Assembly: GCA_016235555.1 (NCBI GenBank)
Contig: JACRKC010000115.1
Span: forward strand, 62,001-126,000
Origin: Verrucomicrobiota bacterium
Lineage (GTDB): Bacteria; Verrucomicrobiota; Verrucomicrobiia; Opitutales; Opitutaceae
Reading direction: 5' to 3'
Length of the DNA: 64,000 nt
Shown here: in pieces, positions 41,047 to 50,959 of the stretch
Layout of the letters: each line of letters starts with the position of its first letter
How positions within the stretch are numbered: position 1 is the first letter of the stretch
Position numbers and translations under genes: made by a program
The notes under the pieces: generated by a model
Seen by the model: only the letters and a program-made list of their open reading frames with translations
What the model was told of the DNA's origin: nothing
Databases searched by the model: none

Positions 41047-41341
41047 AGGTGCTCCAAGGTGCGCTTGAACCTAGCCAACCATGCCGTCGGCCGGAGCAGC
41101 CGACCCTTTGGCCAGCTCGGGGCAGGCAGTGAGGACGCTGCGATCACGTGATGGTCGCACCACGGCCTCGTGACCCCGGCGGCTCCTTCGGTTCGTGGAT
41201 TTCGACTGCATGGTTACGGCGTGGTAATCTGGAGGCTTTCCGCGGCGGAGAACCGGCGGCCAGCCGCCTCACCGCACCCGTTGCGGCGCCGACGGCCGGC
41301 ATCGAGCCGTGAAGAAAACAACATCTCGTGGCTGCGGTGCT
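41047..41341. other. Intergenic region with possible operator palindrome
   Basis: No gene is seen in these 295 bases, which lie upstream of the DegT-type gene and downstream of the beta-helix gene, so they should hold a promoter for the minus-strand run to the left. ATCACGTGAT at 41143-41152 is a perfect 10-base palindrome, and GGTTAC...GTAATC (about 41213-41230) is a near-inverted pair. Either may bind a regulator. No clear terminator hairpin with a T tract was found. Confidence 0.3.
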
Positions 41342-42700
41342 TCACTCTTTGCGCAGGTCCGATACCTCGGCGGCAAACCCCTCGATCCGGTTGTCGCGGC
41401 AACGAATGTCGCGGGTGTCGGCCCCGATGCGGATGCCGACCCGGGCGAGCGGCCTTCGCGTCTCGCGCAACTCGTTGCCCGAGATCGTGACCGCCTCGAC
41501 GCCTGCCGTGATGTCGATGGCCACGCCGTTCTCCGGACCGCTGTCGCTGATGCGGTTTTGCTCGATGCGATTCCGGTGCGGGGCGAAGGCTTTGCTGTCA
41601 CTGGCAACGGGACGAAAATGAATGCCGGCCACGCCACTCCGCCGGACATCGTTGTCGCGAATGAGATTGTCCGAGTCGCGGTGCCCGATCGTCATCCCGT
41701 AGGAGCAGTCTTCGATCGCGTTTTGCTCGATGAGCCCATGCTGGGCGCCCCAGCAGAAATAGACCCCCTGGCGGCTGCGCTGGACCCGGTTCCCCCGCAG
41801 GATCGAGCGTTGCGAACCGGAGCCCGGGTGCAGGCCGAACCGGGCGCCGTCGTGCAGGACGCACTGCTCCACGCGCACATCGTGCGAGATGCCCCAGACG
41901 ATGCCGTCGCAGTAGAAATTGCGCACGGTCACCTCACGCACGGTGATGCGGTTGCAGCCGTCCAGCCGGATGCTGCCGTCGTCGAACTTGCCGCGATCGA
42001 CCATTGCGTTGCGCGTCTTGTTGCCGTCGATGGTGAGGTTCTCGACGACGACATCCGCGACGTGTGTGCCCTGCAGAAGGGCGAAGTTGGTGGCGATGGC
42101 GGGATCTCCCGCGAGGTGAAACCGCTCCTCCAGGCGGCGATCCAGTTTGAAACGGTGGCCGGAGGCGGCCACCAGCGTCCGTTGAATGATGCTGGTGCCC
42201 CGGCCGAAGGGATCCTTGGCGACCAGCCGGACGCCATCGCCAACCTGGAAGCCGCCGGGGTCGGCCAGCGTGACCTCCTGATCCCAGTGATCGCCATCGA
42301 CGGTCAGTTTGGTGGCGACGGACGGTTCCTTGATGAGCACCGAATCCGCCCCGCTCCCCTGCAGCCGGACGCGCGATTGCAGGAAGACCGAATTGCGCAG
42401 GCGGTAGATGCCCGGCAGGATTCGCACGGTGCCGCCGCCCAGCCGCGCCACGTAATCGACCGCAGCCTGAATCACTCGATCGGTGGTGCCGGCGAAATCG
42501 GACTGCCCGGGACCGACGGTGATGGTCAGGCGTTCGCGCCAGTCCGGCTCGACGGGATCGCCGGAGATTGCCCGCGGGTTTGTGTTCCTGGGCGTTTCGT
42601 CTGCCCCGGCAAATCTCGCACTCAACACGCCGGCGGCGAGACCGCTGGCAGTCCGCAGGAATTGTCGGCGTCGGATTCTGTGCAGGGTGAACGGTGACAT
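41342..42700 (-). CDS. Exported right-handed beta-helix protein
   Basis: A 452-residue protein with a Tat-like signal (IRRRQFLRTASGLAAGVLS). The body has the repeated coil pattern of parallel beta-helix proteins: VVVENLTIDGNKTRN, SIRLDGCNRITVREVTVRNF, VRVEQCVLHDGARFGL, GLIEQNAIEDCSYGM and VTISGNELRETRRPLARVG, with an N-terminal cap GGGTVRILPGIYRLRN. Pectate lyases, GH28 and alginate epimerases use this fold, but no diagnostic catalytic set was recognised, so lyase, hydrolase or epimerase remain open. It lies about 90 bases downstream of the TonB receptor gene and probably shares its transcript. Confidence 0.75.
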   Translation of the reverse strand: MSPFTLHRIRRRQFLRTASGLAAGVLSARFAGADETPRNTNPRAISGDPVEPDWRERLTITVGPGQSDFAGTTDRVIQAAVDYVARLGGGTVRILPGIYRLRNSVFLQSRVRLQGSGADSVLIKEPSVATKLTVDGDHWDQEVTLADPGGFQVGDGVRLVAKDPFGRGTSIIQRTLVAASGHRFKLDRRLEERFHLAGDPAIATNFALLQGTHVADVVVENLTIDGNKTRNAMVDRGKFDDGSIRLDGCNRITVREVTVRNFYCDGIVWGISHDVRVEQCVLHDGARFGLHPGSGSQRSILRGNRVQRSRQGVYFCWGAQHGLIEQNAIEDCSYGMTIGHRDSDNLIRDNDVRRSGVAGIHFRPVASDSKAFAPHRNRIEQNRISDSGPENGVAIDITAGVEAVTISGNELRETRRPLARVGIRIGADTRDIRCRDNRIEGFAAEVSDLRKE

Positions 42701-42791
42701 GGTTGGCGGGCTTCGATCTTGGAAAGCGACGGCGGAGTGGCGGCGAAGCAGTGGACCGAGCGATTGCCGCGGTCCACTGCCCGAGCGGCGA

Positions 42792-45617
42792 TCAGAACGA
42801 AAGACGGGACGACAGGGTCCAGACGCGCGGGTCGCGCACGGCGATCCGCTTGACCAGGGAGAACGGGCCGAGCGCGGCGTTGTTGTTGTAGCGGATGATC
42901 CGCGGGTCCGTCTCGTCGAAGAGATTCGAGACGTTCAGCTGCGTGCTCAGCCGCATCCGGTCGGTCACACGCCGCTCGTAGCCCAGGAGCAACGAGGCCT
43001 GGCCGACCGGCGGGGCGTATTGCAGCTCCTTCGTAACGAGGGTCTGCCCCACCAGCATCTTTCCTGCATAGGTGTAGCCGCCGCCGACAAACGCGCCTTT
43101 CAGGAAGCCCTGCTTGAACGAATAGCGCGCGAAGAAATTCGCCTTGTATTTGGAGTTTCCGACGAGCCCGATCCCTTCGCCGGAACGAACTTCGGCGATG
43201 TTGTCGTCTTCCGCCGCGATGGTCGTCCCGATCGTCTCGGCGCCGACGCCGGTCTGGATGTCCTGGGGATACTTCAAATAAAACGCCTTTTGCTCCGCCC
43301 ACCAGGTGACGACGTCGGGGATGATGGTCGAGTAAACCCCATCGGTGTAGGAAAAGTTCGCGCTCAACCGCCAGTTGCCGGGACTGGCCGTCAGCGAGGC
43401 CTCGTAGCCGTCCGCACTCTTGTCCCGGGATGTCCCGGTGGCGGTGGTATATCGAGCGTCTAATTCGGCCCGCGTGATCTGGTTATTGTTCAACAGCGCA
43501 ACGAGAATCCGATCCTGCGCCGTGTTGTGCGTGCCGGCGCCGCTGAACAGTTCCCCGATCGAGGACGTGGAATAGCGCACGAGGCTCGCATGGAGTTTTC
43601 CCTGCAACAGGCTGAGCGTCACCCCGTAGTCCTTCCCGGTGCCTTTCGACGCCGGGCCGGAGACGGGCTTGCCCGCGACCGACCCGTAGATCCGGACGCC
43701 GGAATTGATCGTGCTGCTGTTGTTCGCCTGGTTGTATTTGAACGAGACGTTCGGCAGCGCATGCCATACGGCGCTGAAGGTGCGCGTCTGGGGCTGGGAG
43801 ATCGAGCGGACGACGGTGGTCGCAGACGATCGCAGGACGTTGGTCACCGGGTCCCGCTCTTGCGCATGGTCCTCCACGTCGAACCGGTCCTTGCGGTAGC
43901 CGGTGCCGGCGACGAGCCGGCCGTTGAACCAATACCCCTGCAGCATGCCCATCGCATTCGACCCTTTGGTCGGGTCGAAGCCTTCCTGATTATAGACGAC
44001 CCAGGAGGAGCTGAACGTCCGGCCCGAAATCGGATCGGTCACATTCCTGAGCAGGCCGGTCTCGCTGGGACTGTTGACATAATAGCTGCCCCAGGCGCCT
44101 TCGGTCACGTAGGTGCGGCGGTAAACAAAGTTGTTCTCAGGACTATTGTTGAAGGGCCGGCCATCGAAGGACTCCCAGGACGGCCAGGAGCCGGGATCTT
44201 GTTTTTCAAATTCACCGAAAACCCCGCCGCGATACCGGCCCCACTTGCCGGCATCGACCTCGTGGGAAATCGACAACCGCGCGGAATCGGTGCGACTGGC
44301 GGAATCCCACTTCCGCCAGTAAGTCTCCATATACAGCCGCCCCGCGTAGGGATTGACGCCCAAGGTCCCCGGCAGGGTCGTGTTGGGGTCGGCATAGAGC
44401 TGGTGCGAAAAGACCGGATCCATGCTCGTGAAGCGCCGGTCCTGACGATTGACCCCGATCTCGACGAACGTCTTCCGGCCCAACTGGGCGGTGACGATAC
44501 CGGACAGACTGCTGTAGGGGTTGGTGCGGACCTGTCCGGGACCACCGCTGTTCACTGAAAAGGAGATCAGCTTGCGGTCCATGAGCGGGTAGCCGACACC
44601 GATGCCGCCGACACCAACGGTGGCGATCTGGCCCCCCATGTGGATCAGTTGATTGGAATTGGAGACATAGCGCAGGGTGGAGAGGTTGCCCGACGTGAGG
44701 CGCGAGCCCAATCCCGCGAAGGCGGTGTTGGGGGCGGTCGAGGAGAAGAGTGGCCGGCCGGCGTTATGCCACCTGCTCATGGAATCGAAGATGCCGGTCA
44801 AACGGCCGGAATTGGCCTCCACTTCGCCCTTCTCGTATTCGAACCGTGTCGTCAGCCAGGATGTGACTTCGTATTTGGCCGCGAGGTGCGCCCGGCGGCT
44901 TTCGGAATACCGGTAGGGCTGGAAGTAACGGGTGTTGTTGACCACGGCATTGAAGCGGACGGCGGCCTTGTCCCCGAGCGGCTGGTTCGCGTCGAGGGTC
45001 GCCCGCCACGAGCCGTAGCTCCCGCCCGAGAGCGCGAGCTCGCGCGTGTTGCGCTTCAACATCGCCTGCTTGGTGGCGACATTGATGATGCCGCCGGCGT
45101 TGCCGATGCCGAACAGGACGGAATTCGGCCCGCGGGCGTCCTCGACGCGCCCGACATTGTAGGTGTCGGTCGCGTTGAACCATTTGAAATAATTGCGGGC
45201 GATGTCGACCGGCAGGCCGCGCACGCGGTTGGAGCCGACGGCGGTGCCCATGACGGAATTGCCCGACGACGCGTCGCCAAAACTGCCCGCGTCGTCCAAG
45301 TCGGGCTGGAAGTTGTTTCCGAAGGCCAGCACCTCCTTCAGATCGGTGGCGTTGATGTCCTTGATGAACTCCTCCGTGAACACCGAGATCGACGCCGCGA
45401 CGTCCTTCAGGGACGTGTTCAGGCGACTGCCAGCCATGGTGTCGACGGCCTGATAGCCCACGTCGTTGTTGCTGGTGACTTCGAACGGGCTGAGGCGGAT
45501 GATCGAGTCTTCCTTGGCCGGGGCCGGGGACGCCGGCCGGCTGACAGACTGAGCGAACACGGACGTGACCGCGGCGAGCGCGGCGAAAATCCGGATGAGC
45601 ATTCGGTTTGTTTTCAT
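42792..45617 (-). CDS. TonB-dependent receptor, Opitutaceae type
   Basis: A 941-residue outer-membrane receptor. Signal MLIRIFAALAAVTSVFA, then IIRLSPFEVTSNNDVGYQAV and GSRLNTSLKDVAASISVFT, the plug entry typical of Opitutaceae receptors, without a carboxypeptidase-like or STN domain. Plug: NRVRGLPVDIARNYFKW, VEDARGPNSVLFGIGNAGG. The barrel ends LSSRLSF with a terminal phenylalanine. The start MKTNRM at 45617 is taken; an in-frame GTG at 45650 would add 11 residues. Lacking STN, it is probably not coupled to the sigma/FecR system. The ligand is unknown; position next to a CehA-like gene and the apiose-type cluster makes a pectic oligosaccharide reasonable. Confidence 0.92.
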   Translation of the reverse strand: MKTNRMLIRIFAALAAVTSVFAQSVSRPASPAPAKEDSIIRLSPFEVTSNNDVGYQAVDTMAGSRLNTSLKDVAASISVFTEEFIKDINATDLKEVLAFGNNFQPDLDDAGSFGDASSGNSVMGTAVGSNRVRGLPVDIARNYFKWFNATDTYNVGRVEDARGPNSVLFGIGNAGGIINVATKQAMLKRNTRELALSGGSYGSWRATLDANQPLGDKAAVRFNAVVNNTRYFQPYRYSESRRAHLAAKYEVTSWLTTRFEYEKGEVEANSGRLTGIFDSMSRWHNAGRPLFSSTAPNTAFAGLGSRLTSGNLSTLRYVSNSNQLIHMGGQIATVGVGGIGVGYPLMDRKLISFSVNSGGPGQVRTNPYSSLSGIVTAQLGRKTFVEIGVNRQDRRFTSMDPVFSHQLYADPNTTLPGTLGVNPYAGRLYMETYWRKWDSASRTDSARLSISHEVDAGKWGRYRGGVFGEFEKQDPGSWPSWESFDGRPFNNSPENNFVYRRTYVTEGAWGSYYVNSPSETGLLRNVTDPISGRTFSSSWVVYNQEGFDPTKGSNAMGMLQGYWFNGRLVAGTGYRKDRFDVEDHAQERDPVTNVLRSSATTVVRSISQPQTRTFSAVWHALPNVSFKYNQANNSSTINSGVRIYGSVAGKPVSGPASKGTGKDYGVTLSLLQGKLHASLVRYSTSSIGELFSGAGTHNTAQDRILVALLNNNQITRAELDARYTTATGTSRDKSADGYEASLTASPGNWRLSANFSYTDGVYSTIIPDVVTWWAEQKAFYLKYPQDIQTGVGAETIGTTIAAEDDNIAEVRSGEGIGLVGNSKYKANFFARYSFKQGFLKGAFVGGGYTYAGKMLVGQTLVTKELQYAPPVGQASLLLGYERRVTDRMRLSTQLNVSNLFDETDPRIIRYNNNAALGPFSLVKRIAVRDPRVWTLSSRLSF

Positions 45618-46075
45618 GGGTTCCGGGGGGTGTCTATTTTCGGGGTTCACTTTTTTTGCGCCCGGTCACGGGGCGGCAAAACGTGGAGGAGAAAGTTTCC
45701 GTGCGGCGGACGACAGACGCGCCGCTCTTCTGATCCGGGAGGGAAAGGGGAATGGGGTCTGCACGATGCTTGGGTCGTGATCACAAGTGGCGCGACTCAC
45801 GGGTGGGGATGGCAAAGCGTCGGCCCGCGTCCGGCCGCAGTCCAGCGCGGCGATGTTGCCGCGGTGCGCTTTTGTTTCGCCGCCGAGCAGGAGGCCGATC
45901 GGGCCTCCCCGTGCGATTGCCCGCCCCGCGCGCGTGGTGGAGATGAGGACTTGACGAAATCCTTCGCGGGGGTCGAAGAATGCCGTAACAGTTTTGGCCT
46001 CACGCGGTGTCCACCTCTGATGGCGCGCCACGCACCGTCGCACCGCGATCCGGCGAAACCCAGACGCTCGCTGCC
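45618..46075. promoter_or_regulatory. Divergent control region between receptor and CehA-like genes
   Basis: 458 bases without a convincing gene separate the minus-strand receptor from the plus-strand metallohydrolase, so both promoters should lie here. TTGACG at 45951-45956 is a fair -35 hexamer for the plus gene, though a good -10 is not evident at the right distance. Frames that stay open across the region have arginine/proline-rich, non-family-like products and were not annotated. Confidence 0.45.
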
Positions 46076-47887
46076 ATGAACACGACCCGACTCAAGGGGC
46101 CAACGCTCCCCGGCCTCACCGGATTTTTCACCCTCGGGGCGATTCTCGCGGGCGTGCCGCTTTCAGCCCATCCGAACCACGTCTTCGCGCAGGCCGTCCC
46201 GCCGGTGCAGGAAAGCCGCGCATCGTCCGGCAGCGCGGCGACGGCGGCGCCGGCGCCGCTCCGGGCCGACGCCCGGCTGACGGTGACCATCGTCGATGCG
46301 GCCACCGGCCAGCCAACACCGGTGCGGGTGAGAATCACCGACGAACGGGGCCGGCCGCTGGGTCCGCCGGGGCTTGCCATCACGCGAAACGCCCCGGCCG
46401 CCACCGAAGCGCGCCTGGCCGTTCCCGGCACGGTGCCGGGCCTGCCCAAGGAGGCGATCGCCGTGATGTATGGAGAAAACGATTCCGCCCAGGGCTACGG
46501 ATTTCAGGTCAACGGCGCGTTCTATGTCGGCGGCGCCTTCGATCTGCCCCTGCCGGCGGGACGCTTCACCGTCACGCTCACGAAAGGCTACGAATACGTG
46601 CGCCTCGTCGAGGCCCTGGACGTCAAACCGGGCGATCGGCTGACCCGCCGCTACGAAATGCAGCGCTGGGCGGACCAGCCGGCGCGCGGCTGGTATTCGG
46701 CCGACGATCACATCCACCTGCGGCGCTCACCGCGGGAGAATCCGCTGATCCTCGGCTGGATCGCCGCGGAGGACATCCATGTCGGCGTCCTGCTGCAAAT
46801 GGGGGATTTCTGGACGACCTACTTTTCCCAATACGCCTGGGGCCGGCCGGGCGTGTTCCAGGATGGCCGGCACCTGCTGACGTCGGGCCAGGAGGAGCCG
46901 CGCACGCACGAGCTGGGTCACACGATTTCACTCGGGGCGAACCAGTTTGTGCGGTTCCCGGATGACTACTATGCCTACGACAAGTCCTTCGATCGGGTGC
47001 ATGCGTTGAATGGGGTGTCCGGCTACGCGCACCAAGCCGTGTCGTTTCACGGCTATCGCGGCCTGGCGCTTGATGCCCTCGGCGGGAAGATCGATTTCCT
47101 CGAGGTGATGCAGTTCTGCGTGCCGCCCGGCCCGCTCGCCGTGGAGAATTACTATCGCTTCCTCGATCTGGGCTGCCGGCTGACCGCGCTGGGCGGCTCC
47201 GACTTTCCCTGGTGCGGCCGCGGCCGGCGCGCGGGCGAGGAACAGGTCGGCCCGCAGATCGGCGACGCACGGTTCTACACCTACGTCGGCGGCGAACTGA
47301 ATTACGAGAGCTGGCTCGGCGGCGTGAAGGCGGGGCATACGTTCGTCACCACCGGGCCGATGCTGGAGTTCGAGGTCGATGGCCTCAAGCCGGGTTCGAC
47401 CCTGGACGTGAAGCCGGGCGCGCGGCTGCGGATCGTGGCGAAAGCGCAGGGGCATCCGGAACAGGTGCCGCTCCAGCGGCTGCAGATCATCGGGCACGGA
47501 AACGTCCTGCGCGAAAGCACACCCGGCCCCGGCGGCCAGACCGCTGGCCAGCTTTCAGCGGAAATGGAATTGCCGGTGGAGCACGGGATCTGGATCGCGG
47601 CCCGCGTCGATGCCGGCCCCTCGCAGATGGCGCATACGACGCCGGTCTATGTCACCGTGAACGGCGGCGGATTTCACAACCCCGCGAAGCTGGCAGAGCA
47701 TGTCGCAGTGACGAAGAAACACCTGGCGGAACTGCGCGGTCAGTTCGTGCCCGCTGAAATGCAGGAGAATCGCGCGGCCCTGCGCACCACACCCGCGCCT
47801 TGGCGATATCCGGGCGCGAGTGAGCGGCTCGAGCAGCGGATTCGGGAGACGGAGAAAAAACTGGACGCGTTGCAGGCGCGCCATTGA
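46076..47887 (+). CDS. Secreted CehA/McbA-type PHP metallohydrolase (I)
   Basis: A 603-residue protein beginning with an export signal (GLTGFFTLGAILAGVPLSA). A beta-sandwich domain (LTVTIVDAATGQPTPVRVRI) leads to a PHP-like metal-dependent domain: ARGWYSADDHIHLRRS gives the HxH metal site, and LTALGGSDFPWCG the later conserved GSD motif. AGHTFVTTGPMLEFEVDG and a C-terminal beta domain match CehA/McbA family members, which hydrolyse phosphoesters or carbamates. The C-terminus is helical and charged (SERLEQRIRETEKKLDALQ). Start set at ATG 46076, which begins the signal. It is the first plus-strand gene and runs toward the lactonase gene. A homologue begins at 62434. Confidence 0.82.
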   Translation: MNTTRLKGPTLPGLTGFFTLGAILAGVPLSAHPNHVFAQAVPPVQESRASSGSAATAAPAPLRADARLTVTIVDAATGQPTPVRVRITDERGRPLGPPGLAITRNAPAATEARLAVPGTVPGLPKEAIAVMYGENDSAQGYGFQVNGAFYVGGAFDLPLPAGRFTVTLTKGYEYVRLVEALDVKPGDRLTRRYEMQRWADQPARGWYSADDHIHLRRSPRENPLILGWIAAEDIHVGVLLQMGDFWTTYFSQYAWGRPGVFQDGRHLLTSGQEEPRTHELGHTISLGANQFVRFPDDYYAYDKSFDRVHALNGVSGYAHQAVSFHGYRGLALDALGGKIDFLEVMQFCVPPGPLAVENYYRFLDLGCRLTALGGSDFPWCGRGRRAGEEQVGPQIGDARFYTYVGGELNYESWLGGVKAGHTFVTTGPMLEFEVDGLKPGSTLDVKPGARLRIVAKAQGHPEQVPLQRLQIIGHGNVLRESTPGPGGQTAGQLSAEMELPVEHGIWIAARVDAGPSQMAHTTPVYVTVNGGGFHNPAKLAEHVAVTKKHLAELRGQFVPAEMQENRAALRTTPAPWRYPGASERLEQRIRETEKKLDALQARH

Positions 47888-47966
47888 TCGCGCCGCACGA
47901 TTGATCGAGAGCGCTGAACCCCGGGGCGGGCGCGTCTTCTTGATCGGTGCGCTTTCGCCGCCGCGT

Positions 47967-49748
47967 TCAGTCCCATCCCACGACCGCGGTGGCGTGGGCC
48001 GCCAGGTTCAGGACACGCTCGCCCCATGCTCCGGTCACCCGCACGCGTTGCGGCACCGCACGGAAATTGCCCAGCGCCACGACCCGCCGCGGCCCCGCAT
48101 GAAGGGCGAGTCCGTCGACGCTCCAACGATGAGACGACGCGACGGCGAACGGCGTCGCGTCGCGCCACGCGCAAAGGCCGGCCAACATGGCGTGCACCGG
48201 ATGAGGCGCTCCGTTGGACGTGAGCAGGCCGTTGGCGCCGGACGTCTCAAAATAAGTGCAGGCCGTCGCGCCGCTGCGAGCGTGGGCGGCAAGGCTGCCG
48301 AGCGTCCAGGCGGCGCAGAAGGCGGACGCCTGGCGCCCATCCTCCTGGAACGGCAGGAGATTGGGCGCAACGCCCGTCGGCGCCCCGGGTTCGCCCTGCC
48401 GCCAGCGACGGGTCAGGGTGATGGGCGACACGACCGGCGCCTGGCCGGCGAGACGGCCCGCCTCGATCGCCATGGTCTCGTGCATGGCCAGGGTCTCGAC
48501 CAACGAGGCCTCATCAGAGGCGTGCACCTGGGGATTGGTGGCGTAAACCGGAAAATCGGCGCACTGCGCCACGTCCGCATGCCGGTTGAGTTCGGTAAAG
48601 TTGTCCGTCGCACCTGCGCCAATCGCGGCACCGTGCGGCGTGCCGGCGAGCGCCGTCCGCAGAGCTTCGACTGCGCCCGGCCGCACCGCTTCGCCTGCCT
48701 CCGGCAACAGCAACCAACGCGCGAGAGGAACGCATGGCGCCGCGGCGGCGAGCAGGCGGCGCACGCGCTCGCCGATCGCGCGCACCTCGTGATCGATGAA
48801 GAGGGCGGCCTCCAGCTCGAGCCCCAGCGTTTTTGCCGCGGTCGCGGCGCGGGCGAACGGCGCGGCGCCGCCGGGATCACCGAGTCTGACATCGACGCGC
48901 AGGTGCGACAACGGCAACGCGCGCAAGGCCGCGAGGGTTTCCGGAACGATGGCAGGCTCGGTCCAGACCACGCCGAGCCGTGGTAACGAGGTGCCGAGCG
49001 GCGCGCCGATCTCCAGCCGCACTTCCGGCGGCGCATGCCACGGCGGCGAAAACGTCGGAGGCGGCGCTTCCGGCCGGCCCAGCAATCGCACCGTGATCTT
49101 CTGCCGCACGCGCGTGCCACGATTCACCCGCACCGGTCGCGGCAGGCGCAACGGGGTGCAGAAAGTCTTGAACGAGGCATCTCCCCAGTTGCGCTGATCC
49201 TCCATCTCGAAGGCGTCGCCTTCCATGCGGACCTCGGCGCGCACTCCGGGAGCGACCTCGTGCGAGATCGCCCGCAGGTCGACAAAAGGCGCCGTGCCTT
49301 GGATCGAGGCGGGGAACCTGCCTGCCCTACTCCGACCATCGACCTGCTCGACGGCACAGGACCGTCCGGCCAGCGATGCGCCGTGCAGGACGCAAAAGCC
49401 GATGCGGTTCCGCTCGAAATCACGGAGCGCCTCGCCATCGAAGGAAAACTCGAGCGTGCCTTCCGCCCGGCCGGTAATCCGGCCACGCCACCGAAAATCG
49501 ATTTCACCCTGCCGGCAGCGGGCCTCGAATCCCACCTGAAACCCATCCGCGCCCTGCGCGATTTCCAGGTCAGTGATTTGTGGCGGCACCGTCTCCCATG
49601 CCGCGCCGCGCACGGGCGCGGAGATGCCCCGCAGGACCTCATGCGCGCCGGCGTGGAGGTAGCGTAGCGAGCCGGTCGCAGGGTCGAACAAGGCCTCCAG
49701 CGCACCCGCACGGAGCACCTGGCCGGGAATGACCACCGCAGGAATCAT
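47967..49748 (-). CDS. apnL: D-apionate lactonase-like protein
   Basis: A 593-residue protein without signal peptide, therefore cytoplasmic. The N-terminal beta domain matches my memory of D-apionate lactonase (ApnL): GSLRYLHAGAHEVLRGISAP, AAWETVPPQITDLEIAQGAD, GEIDFRWRGRITGRAEGTLE and RNRIGFCVLHGASLAGRSCA, then VEQVDGRS. A TIM-barrel-like middle (LPLSHLRVDVRLGDPGGAAP, ATDNFTELNRHADVAQCADF) and a C-terminal beta domain follow. ApnL opens D-apiono-lactone to D-apionate after D-apiose dehydrogenase, which also seems present at 56499-57527. It is transcribed away from the AraC gene across a 171-base region, a normal layout for a regulated catabolic gene. Family assignment rests on recalled motifs; substrate is inferred. 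Confidence 0.72.
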   Translation of the reverse strand: MIPAVVIPGQVLRAGALEALFDPATGSLRYLHAGAHEVLRGISAPVRGAAWETVPPQITDLEIAQGADGFQVGFEARCRQGEIDFRWRGRITGRAEGTLEFSFDGEALRDFERNRIGFCVLHGASLAGRSCAVEQVDGRSRAGRFPASIQGTAPFVDLRAISHEVAPGVRAEVRMEGDAFEMEDQRNWGDASFKTFCTPLRLPRPVRVNRGTRVRQKITVRLLGRPEAPPPTFSPPWHAPPEVRLEIGAPLGTSLPRLGVVWTEPAIVPETLAALRALPLSHLRVDVRLGDPGGAAPFARAATAAKTLGLELEAALFIDHEVRAIGERVRRLLAAAAPCVPLARWLLLPEAGEAVRPGAVEALRTALAGTPHGAAIGAGATDNFTELNRHADVAQCADFPVYATNPQVHASDEASLVETLAMHETMAIEAGRLAGQAPVVSPITLTRRWRQGEPGAPTGVAPNLLPFQEDGRQASAFCAAWTLGSLAAHARSGATACTYFETSGANGLLTSNGAPHPVHAMLAGLCAWRDATPFAVASSHRWSVDGLALHAGPRRVVALGNFRAVPQRVRVTGAWGERVLNLAAHATAVVGWD

Positions 49749-49919
49749 CGTGAAGGAAGGCGAGCCAGCCCGATCCGCGCGACGCGTCGAGCTGATTCGT
49801 TAGCCAACAGGCTTCCCTCCCGGCGCCACGGTGTAGCCGCGGTGCCGAAAGATTGCGCCGCGATGCTCCTCGCTCGCCAAAGCGCCCGCGTCCGCGCAAT
49901 CATCACGCCTGTCGGCCGC
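49749..49919. promoter_or_regulatory. Divergent promoter region between lactonase-like and AraC genes
   Basis: 171 bases lie between two divergent start codons, so both promoters and the AraC binding sites are expected here. I could not fix -35/-10 boxes or a clear direct repeat of the kind AraC proteins bind. The only nearby feature is the regulator gene itself. Confidence 0.5.
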
Positions 49920-50816
49920 ATGTCGAAACTCCCCCACCCCAAGTCTCACCGCCAGGAAGCGCAGTTCGAGAGCCCGCCCGGCCCGCTGACCGCCCCCCAC
50001 TTCACCGACGAATGGTCGAAGCTTCGCACCATCTCGCTCCGGAGCGTGCACACCCGGCCGCGCAACTTCTGCCAGTGGCATTCGCATCCGTTCGATGAAC
50101 TCAGTCTCACCACGGACGGCTCCACGCTCAGCGGTCACGCGGGCCGGCTGGTCCCCATCGGGGCGAATACACTCTTCCACTACCGCCCGGGCGAGGAACA
50201 CGCCTTTTGGAACGACGAACGGCAGCAACCGCGCACCTGGGTCGTCCATTTTCATCTCGATCCCAAGCTGGCCGCCGCCTTGCCCGCCTTCGCCAGCGCC
50301 GATCCCAAGCTGCGGCCGTGCCAGCTCAGCCTGCCGCAAGTCGAGACGTTCAAGTGGCTCTTCATGCGGCTCTCCGTCGAGCACTCGCAGCGCAATCCCA
50401 TCTGCTCCGTCGCCGAGTCGGCCTGGCTGCACCTCCTGCTGGTCAACGTTCACCGCTGGGTGCGCCAGGAGTTCGCCACCTCGATCGCGCCGGCGACCGG
50501 CCGGCCGGAGATCCTGCGACTGTGGCAGATGATCCAGGACACGCAGGGCCGCCCGGCGGAGTTCGCGCGCCGGATCAAGGAAACGCCCAACTACAACTCC
50601 CTGCGCACTGAATTCACCGCGGTGTTCGGCGTTTCCCCGAGCCAGATGGCGCTGCGGACGCGCATCCAGACGGCCAAGAATCTGTTGGTCGAGACGCCCC
50701 TCAGCATCAAGCAGATCGCCGACGAACTCGGCTACATGCGGCAGCACGAGTTCACGCGGGCGTTTCACCGCGTCGCCGGACGCTCGCCGACCCTCTGGCG
50801 AGAGGATCCGAGCTGA
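49920..50816 (+). CDS. AraC-family transcriptional regulator
   Basis: A 298-residue DNA-binding protein. The N-terminal cupin-like sensor domain shows CQWHSHPFDELSLTTDGSTL and LFHYRPGEEHAFWND. The C-terminal double helix-turn-helix shows VSPSQMALRTRIQTAKNLLV, TPLSIKQIADELGYMRQHEF and TRAFHRVAGRSPTLWRED. Start MSKLPHPKSH at 49920 is preferred over an in-frame upstream ATG because the extra residues look non-coding. It heads the catabolic gene run and faces the lactonase-like gene, so it probably activates one or both in response to a sugar. A 143-base gap with no gene follows before the FAH gene. Confidence 0.9.
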   Translation: MSKLPHPKSHRQEAQFESPPGPLTAPHFTDEWSKLRTISLRSVHTRPRNFCQWHSHPFDELSLTTDGSTLSGHAGRLVPIGANTLFHYRPGEEHAFWNDERQQPRTWVVHFHLDPKLAAALPAFASADPKLRPCQLSLPQVETFKWLFMRLSVEHSQRNPICSVAESAWLHLLLVNVHRWVRQEFATSIAPATGRPEILRLWQMIQDTQGRPAEFARRIKETPNYNSLRTEFTAVFGVSPSQMALRTRIQTAKNLLVETPLSIKQIADELGYMRQHEFTRAFHRVAGRSPTLWREDPS

Positions 50817-50959
50817 GGGACGCGGCCGTCCGGAGAGCGAAACTTTGATGCATTCCAGCTAAAGCCGCCGGAAGTGGAAACGGGCATCATGGTGCCGACG
50901 CCCCGACACTCCTCGTTCACTTTGGAGGACCGAGGCAGTCGGAAAACGCCGTCCAGTCC

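Noticed and set aside
41143-41152. ATCACGTGAT as a firm operator
   Set aside because: Single perfect palindrome without a matched regulator or second copy; kept only as a remark in the intergenic entry.
45666-46043. A 125-codon minus-strand gene in the divergent control region
   Set aside because: Arginine/proline-rich product with no recognisable motif, no signal, and overlapping the expected promoters.
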